In this document: positions 54,901 through 62,028 of the stretch, piece after piece | How positions within the stretch are numbered: position 1 is the stretch's first letter | How the letters are laid out: every line of letters starts with the position of its first letter | Assembly: GCA_002255575.1 (NCBI GenBank) | Contig: NCAT01000010.1 | Location: 31,129 to 95,128, forward strand | Direction of reading: 5' to 3' | Length of the DNA stretch: 64,000 nucleotides | Source of the DNA: Acidocella sp. 20-57-95 | Lineage (GTDB): Bacteria; Pseudomonadota; Alphaproteobacteria; Acetobacterales; Acetobacteraceae | Position numbers and translations under genes: made by a program | Notes under the pieces: model-generated | What the model was told of the DNA's origin: nothing | Database searches by the model: none | Seen by the model: only the letters and a program-made list of their open reading frames with translations

Positions 54901-55429
54901 CGAGTTCAGCATCATCATGGCAGAGCACCATACCGATACCGCCGCCGCCAGCCGAGCTTTTCAGCATCACCGGGTAGGAAATACGTGCTGCTTCCGCCAA
55001 GGCATGTTGTGCATCATGCAGCAGACCCGAGCCTGGGAGCATCGGCACACCAGCCTGCTGTGCCAAGGCCCGGGCCGTATGCTTCAACCCAAAGTCGCGT
55101 AAATGCGCAGGTTGTGGACCAATAAAAGCAATACCGGCGGCCGCCAGGCGCTCTGCAAAAACCACCGATTCAGATAAAAACCCATATCCCGGATGCACCG
55201 CCTGCGCACCGGTCTTCTGGCAGGCGGCAATAATCGCATCGATATTCAAATAGCTTTCCGCCGCTGGGGCTGGGCCGATAAACACCGCTTCATCTGCCGC
55301 CAGCACCGCCGGCGCAAACCGGTCAGCCTCGGAATATACAGCAACCGAAGCGATATTCATGGATTTCAGCGTCCGACAAATACGCGCCAGAATTTCACCA
55401 CGGTTTGCAATGAGGACTTTATTGAACAT
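51965..55429 (-). CDS. Biotin-dependent urea/guanidine carboxylase
   Basis: A 1154-residue multidomain enzyme. An N-terminal biotin carboxylase domain begins MFNKVLIANRGEILARICRT and contains the ATP-grasp KSSAGGGGIGM stretch. Then come two allophanate/urea-carboxylase-type domains: the AHS2-like region around GRLGYWEVGIPPSGPMDAKS and the AHS1-like region near ILIEFGDLKLDFTLRLRV. A C-terminal biotinyl domain has VIESMKMEVTVRSP with the biotinylated Lys. The start at 55429 (GAGG five bases before) gives the canonical N-terminus. The paired deiminase genes and a guanidine riboswitch favour guanidine over urea as substrate, though the decisive active-site residue could not be aligned by eye. Confidence 0.9.
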   Translation of the reverse strand: MFNKVLIANRGEILARICRTLKSMNIASVAVYSEADRFAPAVLAADEAVFIGPAPAAESYLNIDAIIAACQKTGAQAVHPGYGFLSESVVFAERLAAAGIAFIGPQPAHLRDFGLKHTARALAQQAGVPMLPGSGLLHDAQHALAEAARISYPVMLKSSAGGGGIGMVLCHDDAELATKFESIARLAANNFGNAALFLEKYVSAARHIEVQIFGDGKGNVVSLGTRDCSLQRRNQKVIEETPAPNISEQTSIDLQKSAIAIAASCAYESAGTVEFVYDSETQKFYFLEVNTRLQVEHGVTEAVYGVDLVEWMIRQAAGEFSLPLQDSLIPQGAAIEARIYAEIPAENFRPASGIITHYAPPPGLRVDDWVANGTEVSPYYDPLVAKLIASGPDRTAAIAKLRDGLSALKISGIETNTDYNWQITGLPVFTNATMTTRTLAGFDYQSASIAVLDGGAQSSLQSLPGRLGYWEVGIPPSGPMDAKSFTAANALIGNPPGTTALEMTLTGPTLRFQSDTSIALAGAEMVAMLDGVAVPHQQAVSVKAGSILNIGAIKNAGQRCYLAVAGGFAAHDYLGSTATFSLGGFGGHSTSTLKAGDTLRLANAHAALAPTIPNFATLTHEWEIAVRTGPHSAPDFFQSADIEILFSTAYEVHHNSARTGVRLIGPKPNWARPDGGEAGLHPSNIHDNAYAVGSIDFTGDMPILLGPDGPSLGGFVCPAVITKDDLWKMGQLRPGDKVRFIRADDALAILIKTDDIVIRRAGDENILIEFGDLKLDFTLRLRVQALRDALDEAKIPGIIDLTPGIRSLQIHYDSGAVSRAHILDMVSATLSTMPKPEDMVVPSRIIYLPLSWNDPQIQLAMRKYQETTRPNAPWCPDNIEFIRRINGLGSINDVKRIIFDASYVVLGLGDVYLGAPVATPYDPRHRLVTTKYNPARPWTPQNAVGIGGAYMCIYGMEGPGGYQLFGRTIQVWNTHRQTAPFENPWLFRHFDQIRFFEVSNEELEDARAKFLYGKYPLQIEETSFCLQDYRNFCAQNAASIDAFQTTQRAAFAAERADWAAKGLHTFEEKEPEPAPAETALPAGTTGIASPVPGTVWQVLVTPGESVQAGQGIMVIESMKMEVTVRSPAAGIIANINAAKGQVVRAGQRLGVIRL

Positions 55430-55434
55430 AGGCC

Positions 55435-56052
55435 TCAGGAATCTGAAATAATGATTTGAATTGGCGTTGGCTTGAAGCCATTGCACGGGTTATTCACCTG
55501 CGGACAGTTAGATATCAAAACCAACACATCCATCTCGGCACGCAATTGCACATAGCCGCCGGGTTCGGAAACACCATCATCAACGGTTAATTCGCCGTTC
55601 GGGCGAATGGGCACATTCATGAAGAAATTGACGTTGGAGACCAAGTCGCGCTTACCCATGCCATATTTGCCAAGTTCACGTAGAAAATTCTCGCGGCAAG
55701 CGTGCATAAAGCGTGTTTCATGGCCAAAGCGCACGGTGTTGGATTCACAGCTACACGCGCCGGCACAAGTATCGTGATAGCCACATGTGTCATCAGTGAT
55801 GGTCAACATCGGGCGGGCCTCGTTTGAGAGCAGAGCCGAGCCGGTTTCGAGGTAAAATTTCCGCCCCGCTGCCGCCTGCGCTGCCAATGTATCCTGCGCC
55901 GAATAACGCTCTGATGGATCAGCAGCATTATAAAATAGTGCGTCCACCGCCTGTTGGCTTTCCAAGTCAATAATCCGCATGCTCTGGCCCTTTTTAAGGG
56001 TAAAAGAGCACGGTTCGCGGGCGGGTATATAAATATCTTGAATCACGCTCAT
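55435..56052 (-). CDS. Carboxyguanidine deiminase subunit (urea-carboxylase-associated, DUF1989), short paralogue
   Basis: A 205-residue DUF1989 protein. Marks are FTLKKGQSMRIIDLESQQAVD, the cysteine cluster in CGYHDTCAGACS, HACRENFLRELGKYGM and VSNVNFFMNVPIRPNGEL. Two related DUF1989 proteins (often called UAAP1 and UAAP2) beside a urea carboxylase have been shown to form carboxyguanidine deiminase (CgdAB), converting carboxyguanidine to allophanate. I cannot decide which of the two is CgdA. Its start overlaps the stop of the longer paralogue by ATGA, and the carboxylase start follows 5 bases after its stop. Confidence 0.86.
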   Translation of the reverse strand: MSVIQDIYIPAREPCSFTLKKGQSMRIIDLESQQAVDALFYNAADPSERYSAQDTLAAQAAAGRKFYLETGSALLSNEARPMLTITDDTCGYHDTCAGACSCESNTVRFGHETRFMHACRENFLRELGKYGMGKRDLVSNVNFFMNVPIRPNGELTVDDGVSEPGGYVQLRAEMDVLVLISNCPQVNNPCNGFKPTPIQIIISDS

Positions 56053-56831
56053 GCTGCAAAATACTCTTCTGTATTGATAAAGCCGCGCTTTGCTTCATCG
56101 GAGAATGTCCGGCAAAGATCATCCGGGCTCGGTGGCGGGGTTTGATAAACCACAAAGCTGATGGGACCGGTGGCTTGCGTCTCGGTGCTCAGCGCGTGTG
56201 GTGTATTGGAAAGAGCGATCAGCAAATTCATCTCTGCCCGCAATTCTACCATTGCCCCTGCCGGCGGCGGCGTGAGGTGTAAGCGGCCGTTTTCATCAGC
56301 CGTCAGCTTTGAAAATAGGCTGATGCTCGGCCCGACATCGGTTCGGGTAAGGCCAAATTTTGCAGCCGCCAAGCGCAAATTATCGCGCCCGTTGCGGCCC
56401 GCCCCAGTTTGTACCGGACTATTCGGGCCAATAATGCTATCATGCCCCGCTTTATTATCCGCGGTTATCGAGGCCAGGACACGCCCCATGTCGGAGAATA
56501 ATACACGCCCGGTGGTCAGCACTGTTGTCCATTGAAGTTTCACCGTATCGCCGGAATTATAGCGCTCTGAGGTATCCTCAGCATTCCACATAAACAACGC
56601 CGCACCTGGTGTACCGGTTAGGTTGGTAATGCGAATGGCGCTACCGCGTTTTATCTTGATCGCCACATAGTTTCCTGGTGGGATCACATCTTTTTTGATA
56701 ATCCCCGCTTCGGGAATCTCCGTTATCGCAGCTATACTTGGCAGGTTGGCCGCCTTGTTACGGGCAGCCTCCTGTAAGGCTTCATAGCGCGCCCGGTATT
56801 CGGCTGGCGTTAATTTATCAAGGTCGATCAT
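56049..56831 (-). CDS. Carboxyguanidine deiminase subunit (urea-carboxylase-associated, DUF1989), long paralogue
   Basis: A 260-residue DUF1989 protein with an N-terminal extension (LTPAEYRARYEALQEAARNK). The shared core is IKIKRGSAIRITNLTGTPGAALFMWNA in shape, visible as KRGSAIRITNLTGTPGAAL, and ERYNSGDTVKLQW. The cysteine cluster of the short paralogue is absent here; the equivalent region is NKAGHDSIIGPNSPV. The two subunits are thus clearly diverged, with the metal site probably in only one of them. Cotranscribed with the glutamine synthetase gene (12-base gap). Confidence 0.86.
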   Translation of the reverse strand: MIDLDKLTPAEYRARYEALQEAARNKAANLPSIAAITEIPEAGIIKKDVIPPGNYVAIKIKRGSAIRITNLTGTPGAALFMWNAEDTSERYNSGDTVKLQWTTVLTTGRVLFSDMGRVLASITADNKAGHDSIIGPNSPVQTGAGRNGRDNLRLAAAKFGLTRTDVGPSISLFSKLTADENGRLHLTPPPAGAMVELRAEMNLLIALSNTPHALSTETQATGPISFVVYQTPPPSPDDLCRTFSDEAKRGFINTEEYFAA

Positions 56832-56843
56832 GCGATCATGTCC

Positions 56844-58211
56844 TTAGAAAAATTTCAGGTAGCGTTCGCGTTCCCAGTTGGAAACATGGTGGCTGAAGCT
56901 GTTCCACTCATCGCGCTTATAGTCCAGCCAGGCTTTATACATCGATGGCCCAAGTACCACACTGCTCATGCTGTCAGTGGCAAACGCATTCAGCGCTTCA
57001 TCAAGGGACCCTGGTAGGCTTTGAATCCCAAGTGCTGCCAAATCTTCTGGTCCTTTGAGGTACATATTTTCATAGTTGGGCGCCCCTGGGTCCAGTTTCT
57101 GCTCAACACCTTCAAGGCCAGCAGAAAGAACCATCGCGGCTGCCAGATACGGGTTGCAGCTACTATCAGCCGCACGTAATTCCACACGCCCGCCACCCAT
57201 GGGGATTCGCAGGGCATTGGTACGGTTATTGTTGCCATAGCAGCAAAGGACTGGCGCCCAGGTAAAGCCTGAGGCACTGCCTTGCTTAATCAGGCGCTTA
57301 TAGCTGTTCACCGATGGTGCCACCATCGCGCAAATGGCCGGCAGATGCTTCAGAACACCCGCGATGAAATGATAGCCCAGTTGCGAAAGGCCGCAACCTT
57401 TTGGATCGTTCTTGTCTTTGAAGAGGTTCTCACCGGTCTTCAAATCCGCGAGCGACATATTAAAATGCGCGCCACTGCCAGCACGGTCTGCGTAAGGCTT
57501 GGGCATAAAGCTGGCAAACCCGCCATGCTTGCGGGCAATCTCGTTCGCCATCATGCGGAAAAATACATAGCGGTCCGCCATCGTCAGCCCGTCCGCATAA
57601 TTAAAGTCTATCTCAAACTGCCCAATGCCGTCTTCATGGTCGAATGAGTACACATCAAAGCCAAGCTGATCCATCGCGGCAACCAGCTCTTTAATCCAGG
57701 CGAAATTATCTAAAAGGCGGGATAAATCATAAGCGGGTTTGGCTAAATGTTGGCGGTCTGAAAGCGGGGCGTAGCCGCCATCTGGCGTATCTTTCAGCAC
57801 GAAAAACTCAGCCTCGATGCCGAAATTAAACTTGTACCCAAGTGCTGCGGCGCGGGCCAATTGCCTTTTCAATATGGTGCGGCTGCAAGCTTCAAAAGGG
57901 GCTCCTTGGTAGTGAAGGTCAGATGCATACCAGGCGATCGTTGGTTCCCACGGCAAAATATTGCAGGAGGCAGGGTCTGGCATCGAGCAGACCTCATCAT
58001 CACTCACCGCCTGCGGCACGCCGTCTAGCGCAGCCCCCGTGAACATCTCAGAGCCCGCCATCATTTGGGCATGATGAGTGATCGGCGTCATTTTGGTTTT
58101 TGAGACGCCATGCATATCCACATAGCTCGCCACACAATATTCAACGCCAATGGCAGCCAAAACGCTCGCATCGCTACCATCCGGACGCGCGGTTCCAGTC
58201 AAAGACTTCAT
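56844..58211 (-). CDS. glnT: Type III glutamine synthetase-like enzyme (GlnT)
   Basis: A 455-residue glutamine synthetase-superfamily protein. It starts MKSLTGTARPDGSDASVLAA. The catalytic Glu motif is FGIEAEFFVL near residue 132, the central Glu in GIGQFEIDFNYADG near 203, the ATP-binding region SGAHFNMSL near 265, NSYKRLIKQGSASGFTWAP near 321 and the ligand-binding ADSSCNPYLAAAMVL near 371. The length and these motifs fit the GlnT (type III) group. It is the first gene of the guanidine-riboswitch transcript, so it probably assimilates ammonia from guanidine, although other glutamyl acceptors cannot be excluded. AAGGA lies six bases before the ATG. Confidence 0.87.
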   Translation of the reverse strand: MKSLTGTARPDGSDASVLAAIGVEYCVASYVDMHGVSKTKMTPITHHAQMMAGSEMFTGAALDGVPQAVSDDEVCSMPDPASCNILPWEPTIAWYASDLHYQGAPFEACSRTILKRQLARAAALGYKFNFGIEAEFFVLKDTPDGGYAPLSDRQHLAKPAYDLSRLLDNFAWIKELVAAMDQLGFDVYSFDHEDGIGQFEIDFNYADGLTMADRYVFFRMMANEIARKHGGFASFMPKPYADRAGSGAHFNMSLADLKTGENLFKDKNDPKGCGLSQLGYHFIAGVLKHLPAICAMVAPSVNSYKRLIKQGSASGFTWAPVLCCYGNNNRTNALRIPMGGGRVELRAADSSCNPYLAAAMVLSAGLEGVEQKLDPGAPNYENMYLKGPEDLAALGIQSLPGSLDEALNAFATDSMSSVVLGPSMYKAWLDYKRDEWNSFSHHVSNWERERYLKFF

Positions 58212-58249
58212 AAGATTTCCTTGCTAATTTGAAAATTTGTGGTCTGCAT
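58208..58249 (-). CDS. 13-codon leader ORF in front of glnT
   Basis: GAAGGAG lies six bases before an ATG at 58249. The ORF reads MQTTNFQISKEIL and ends with TGA that overlaps the glnT start as ATGA. It lies between the riboswitch and glnT on the same transcript. The strong ribosome-binding site and exact overlap suggest translational coupling, but a chance ORF is possible. Confidence 0.5.
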   Translation of the reverse strand: MQTTNFQISKEIL

Positions 58250-58328
58250 CGCCGGCTCCTTCAAGTACACAACAACCTTGAAACGAAGCGGCATAACAGA
58301 GGGCGCATGCAACTTCGCATCAAAACGC

Positions 58329-58433
58329 TCTCCCGGGCTTTTGTCCCGCCGTGTACTCTACGGATGTCTCCCGCAAAGCTGTTGCTCTCGGACCAGTCAC
58401 CGGACAATTGTCCGGCCGGAACCCTAGCGACTG
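58329..58433 (-). ncRNA. Guanidine-I (ykkC) riboswitch
   Basis: Read on the minus strand, all diagnostic blocks occur in order: CTAGGGTTCCG at the 5' end, a variable stem with the perfect palindrome CCGGACAATTGTCCGG, then ACTGGTCCGAGAGC, a variable stem, ACGGCGGGACAAAAGCCC with GGGAGA at the 3' end. This is the classical ykkC subtype 1 aptamer, which turns on downstream genes when it binds free guanidinium. It starts about 7 bases after the transcription start predicted from the sigma-54 site and ends 118 bases before glnT, controlling glnT, both deiminase subunits, the carboxylase and atzF. Confidence 0.94.
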
Positions 58434-58443
58434 CAAAACATCA

Positions 58444-58459
58444 TGCTAGAATCGTGCCA
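58444..58459 (-). promoter_or_regulatory. Sigma-54 (RpoN) promoter of the guanidine operon
   Basis: On the minus strand TTGGCACGATTCTAGCA, with GG and GC separated by exactly ten bases, matches the -24/-12 consensus YTGGCAC-N5-TTGCW in all but one conserved position (TAGC for TTGC). Transcription would begin near 58434, just before the riboswitch. A TATAAT box lies upstream at about 58463-58468 as an alternative sigma-70 element. A TGCACC half-site typical of NtrC is found at 58629-58634, about 180 bases upstream. Confidence 0.72.
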
Positions 58460-58810
58460 ACATTATACCTGCGAAGAATTTAATCTTCTGGCAGATAATG
58501 GCCTGAACGATGCGCGAAACCTGTCCGTTAAATAGGCTGAATGGCTAATTTAAGGTCGTTTGAGAATTGTTGGTGATTAATCCAACGCTGCTTAGGCATC
58601 TGCCGAAAACCACCCGCGATCGATAAAATGCACCGCGCGCGTACGTGGGCTAGACTGTAGCGTATCGAGCGCCAAGCCGATGATTTGGGCGCGCACCCTG
58701 CGCTTTGTATTCGCCTAACCCGGTTTAAGTTTGATTTTGATGACTACCCACAAAGACCAAGTGTCTAACAACACACAAACGAGCCACCCAATCGGCGCGC
58801 TGAGCGGGGA
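58460..58810. other. 351-bp upstream region of the guanidine operon
   Basis: Intergenic DNA between the sigma-54 site and the end of the photolyase-type gene. Apart from a TATAAT-like box near 58465 and an inverted repeat GTTGG-N8-CCAAC at 58569-58586, both of uncertain relevance, I see only a TGCACC half-site at 58629 that could belong to an NtrC binding region. No gene. Confidence 0.4.
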
Positions 58811-60319
58811 TCAAAATTCCAACGCCAGTTGCCGCTTTGCCATTGTCGTTTTCTCTTTCTTGATCGCCCGTTGGCGCTGCGGGTGATCATCCTCCAGCCT
58901 GCGGGTGCGGCTGCCATGCTTGCGGAAAACCGCCTCAGATGCAGTCCGGTAGCCCGGTTCGGCACGCACCTGGCTCAAACGGGCACGGGCGTCGCGGATG
59001 GCATGGTGGGGGTCAACCACCGGGGCGGGCTGCCCGGCCTCGGCCAGCCAAGGCGTTTGCAGCAGCGCCAACGGCAGTTCAGCCAACTCCGGCACCCAGC
59101 GCCGGGTGAAAGCGCCGGTTGGATCCTGATCAAGCCCCTGCTTAACCGGATTATAGATGCGCGGCGTGTTGATTCCGGTCTGTCCGCTTTGCATCTGCAC
59201 CTGTGGCCAGTGAATGCCGGGCTCGTAATCGGTGAACAACCGGGCGAGGTGAAGGCCGCAGGCGCGCCAGTCCAAGCCTAGATGGTGGACCGCGAAGCTC
59301 ATCAGCATCGCCCGCATACGGAAATTCAACCAGCCTGTCGCGATCAGCGAGCGCATGCAGGCATCGGCAAAAGGATATCCACTGCGCCCTGTGGCCCAGG
59401 CAAGCAGCGTCGGGTCATCCGCCGCCGTTAGCACCCGTGCCCGCTCATGCGCCGGATGCACCGAGTGATGCTCCATCTGCGGCTCGCTCTCCAGCTTCTG
59501 GATGAAGTGACAATGCCAATGCAGCCGGGAGATAAGGCTATCAATTGCGGTTCGCGGCACCGCGGCTGGCTTATTGCGCGCGGCATAACAGGCCGCCAAT
59601 GCTTCGCGGATCGAGATCGCACCGGTAGCGAGCGGCACCGACAGGCGTGAACACGCATCAGCGCCGGCAAGCGGGTTCGACATGGCGCGGCGATAATGCG
59701 CCCCGCGCCCGGCGAAGAAGCTGTTGAGCAATGCCAGCGCCGATTGCCGGGTGCCTGGCTGCGGCTGACCGCAGACATCCTCGGGGAGGCCGAGTTGCTC
59801 CGGCGTGGGGATCTCGCCTGCTGGCGCCCTTGTGGCAGCAATCAGACATGCCGGCTCGGGCAGCGGCGGCGCGCGCAAAATGGCCGCTGAGCGCGCCCCC
59901 CACTCGTCGCGGTTGCGCAACCCTCGCACCACGCCAAATTGTGGATATTCAACGAACGCGATGCCCGCGTCTCGGCAAAAACGGCGCACCGCGCGGTCAC
60001 GCGCGAAGGTCCATGCATTGCCGGTCTCCTGATGCGCCAAGATGCGCGTTAGGCCGACGGCGCGGTGGATTCGGCTCAGCTGCTCGACCACTGAGCCAAT
60101 GCGGATGATCAGGGGGGCGCCTAGCTGTTCCAGCCTTAAGGACAACGCCTCCAGGGCGCTGCGCACCGCCAGATATTGCCTGCGGGATGTATCAGGCAGT
60201 GCCCAGTATTCCGGCTCGGCTACATAAAGCGGAATAACCGGCCCGCTGGCGGCGGCTTCGGCCAGCGGGCGGTGATCGGCCGTGCGCAGGTCGCGTTTGA
60301 ACCAGACCAGTTGCACCAT
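58811..60319 (-). CDS. Cryptochrome/photolyase-family flavoprotein
   Basis: A 502-residue photolyase-superfamily protein. The antenna-type Rossmann half begins VQLVWFKRDLRTADHRPLAE. The FAD-binding half has ACMRSLIATGWLNFRMRAMLMSF, a SGQTGINTPRIYNPVKQGLDQ stretch and FTRRWVPELAELP. In most photolyases the latter loop reads AGTGxDAxPYFR; the Gln-Thr-Gly-Ile-Asn version belongs to a separate group of bacterial cryptochrome-like proteins. The Asn that should contact flavin N5 is replaced by this arrangement. It is co-directional with a small upstream ORF at 60324-60491. Confidence 0.85.
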   Translation of the reverse strand: MVQLVWFKRDLRTADHRPLAEAAASGPVIPLYVAEPEYWALPDTSRRQYLAVRSALEALSLRLEQLGAPLIIRIGSVVEQLSRIHRAVGLTRILAHQETGNAWTFARDRAVRRFCRDAGIAFVEYPQFGVVRGLRNRDEWGARSAAILRAPPLPEPACLIAATRAPAGEIPTPEQLGLPEDVCGQPQPGTRQSALALLNSFFAGRGAHYRRAMSNPLAGADACSRLSVPLATGAISIREALAACYAARNKPAAVPRTAIDSLISRLHWHCHFIQKLESEPQMEHHSVHPAHERARVLTAADDPTLLAWATGRSGYPFADACMRSLIATGWLNFRMRAMLMSFAVHHLGLDWRACGLHLARLFTDYEPGIHWPQVQMQSGQTGINTPRIYNPVKQGLDQDPTGAFTRRWVPELAELPLALLQTPWLAEAGQPAPVVDPHHAIRDARARLSQVRAEPGYRTASEAVFRKHGSRTRRLEDDHPQRQRAIKKEKTTMAKRQLALEF

Positions 60320-60323
60320 CGCG

Positions 60324-60491
60324 CTAACCGGCAGTCAGCATGGTGTGGGCGAGCGTTGCCGCGCGTGCCGACGTTGCACCAAACGCCGCCTCCCGACGGC
60401 AGCGCTTAGCCTTGGATTTCGAAGCGTTCAGGTGGAGTAAAACCATCACGCCTGGGACAATAACAATATTGCAGTCCCGAACGATGGTCAT
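60324..60491 (-). CDS. Small 55-residue ORF upstream of the photolyase
   Basis: Starts at the ATG at 60491 with a strong ribosome-binding site (AAAGGAGG eight bases before). It encodes a hydrophobic stretch (NIVIVPGVMVLLHL) then a Lys/Arg-rich part (ASKSKAKRCRREAAF) and a terminal Ala/Thr-rich helix. It ends four bases before the photolyase start and may be co-transcribed. No family recognised. Confidence 0.5.
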   Translation of the reverse strand: MTIVRDCNIVIVPGVMVLLHLNASKSKAKRCRREAAFGATSARAATLAHTMLTAG

Positions 60492-60776
60492 AATGCAGCC
60501 CTCCTTTCGGCGATTGGCAACGCACTGTCTATTGGCGTCTGGCAACGCAACAAAACTCTCATATTATCAGCATGGGGCTGGATTGGAATATGTCCCGCAT
60601 GCGTTACGCTTTGATATAGCCACATTGGCGAGAAACCCAACTGATGCCGCGAACGGCGGGGATGAAGCGCGTTGTTGTTGGCGTATCGCCGGTCACACAT
60701 CCCGATACGCTGAGCCCGTTTTCCGTGGCGCCATCGCTGACAAGTTTTGAGACGAAAATTTGGTCGCCACCTTCTA

Positions 60777-62015
60777 TCATTCACCCGGCGATAGGGTCAT
60801 TAATCGGCCAGCTTCGGCCCAAAATGGGAAAAAACCTCGGGTTGCATGCGGCCATTTTTCACTGTCCCAGGATCGGCAAATCCGGTGCAATCGAATACCA
60901 CTCCCGGCGAGTTCAACTTCGGCGGCTGAGAGCCAATCGGCGGTCCAGCCGGCCGGTGCATAGGGCGTAATCACCGTCTTGCATCCAGCCGCATCAGCCC
61001 ATGCGGCGACAGTCTCGATAGGTGCTGCTGGAACGCTGAAATGGCGCGATGCCCGCTCCAGCCCGTCCACAAGTGCGCCGCGGACCCAGGCGGCGGCTTG
61101 GGGCGCGCAGCCGCCCGGCCCGCGCGCCTCCGGCACCGCCATGCCGCCGATGGCCACCACCTGCGCGCCGCCGATGGGCAGCGTCTCCGCCATGAGGTCA
61201 TCCTCATGCAAAAGCAGGGCAACACGTCCCTGCGGCGGCGGTTGCGGGACGGGCAACGCAACCCTCGGCTCAGGCGCGCCGGCCTTCAGCGGCAACGGCG
61301 CTTCGTTCAACTGACCCACAGGGCTGAAGCGGCCGCCGGTATAGCGTGCGATATTCTCGGCCCGCGCCACATAGTGCTTGCCCGGCGTTTGCAGTCCCGC
61401 GACCCAGCGCCAGGACAAAGTGTTAGAGGCAGCGTCGGCATCCAGCAGGTGACGGAGAAACAAATCAGCCCCCAGCTGCCACGGTAGGCGCAGCGTAAAG
61501 CACCAAATGCTCGCGAACCACATGCGGGCGTGGTTGTGCAAATATCCCGTTTCCACCAGTTCGCGGGCCCACGCATCCATGCAGGCGATGCCTGTACGCC
61601 CGGCCACGACCGCCGCCACCTCGCTGGCGCTTCTAGCCCCCGCCTCAACTACGGCATTTTTGTAGTCGTGCCAGACCGATGGGCGCTGTTCCAGCCAGCC
61701 TTTCCAGTAAGTCCGCCATAAAACTTCCTGGATAAATTTCTCGGCGTTTTGCGCGCCGTGTGCGCTTATGGCTGCCGCAACCGCCTCTTCTTCGGTTACC
61801 AACCGGTGGCGCAGCCATGGCGACAGGCCGGACACGGCAGAATGGGCACCCGGCCCGAAATCCTCATTGCGCCGCGCCGCATACGCACTGCCCATTGCGG
61901 GCACGAAGGCCGTTAAGCGCGCTAAGCCCGCAGCGCGTGTTGGGCTCACAAAACCAGCCCAAGTGAATTGGTCACGGCGCGGGCCATCATCATAAACCGA
62001 CGGAGAGTTGGCCAT
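60777..62015 (-). CDS. Photolyase/cryptochrome-related protein with FAD-binding half first
   Basis: A 412-residue protein. The N-terminal half matches the FAD-binding helical half of photolyases: SAVSGLSPWLRHRLVTEEEA near residue 58, EKFIQEVLWRTYWKGWLEQR near 90, MDAWARELVETGYLHNHARMW near 145 and LSWRWVAGLQTPGKHYVARAENI near 200. The C-terminal half (about 270-412) is a Rossmann-like alpha/beta domain with RVALLLHEDDLMAE and a late VITPYAPAGW, ending WDSEKWPHATRGFFPFWAEA. The order is thus the reverse of the usual antenna-then-FAD arrangement. The ATG at 62015 avoids overlap with coq7; a GTG at 62063 would overlap it. The DNA-repair role is unproven. Confidence 0.72.
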   Translation of the reverse strand: MANSPSVYDDGPRRDQFTWAGFVSPTRAAGLARLTAFVPAMGSAYAARRNEDFGPGAHSAVSGLSPWLRHRLVTEEEAVAAAISAHGAQNAEKFIQEVLWRTYWKGWLEQRPSVWHDYKNAVVEAGARSASEVAAVVAGRTGIACMDAWARELVETGYLHNHARMWFASIWCFTLRLPWQLGADLFLRHLLDADAASNTLSWRWVAGLQTPGKHYVARAENIARYTGGRFSPVGQLNEAPLPLKAGAPEPRVALPVPQPPPQGRVALLLHEDDLMAETLPIGGAQVVAIGGMAVPEARGPGGCAPQAAAWVRGALVDGLERASRHFSVPAAPIETVAAWADAAGCKTVITPYAPAGWTADWLSAAEVELAGSGIRLHRICRSWDSEKWPHATRGFFPFWAEAGRLMTLSPGE

Positions 62016-62028
62016 CACATAGTTGCCA

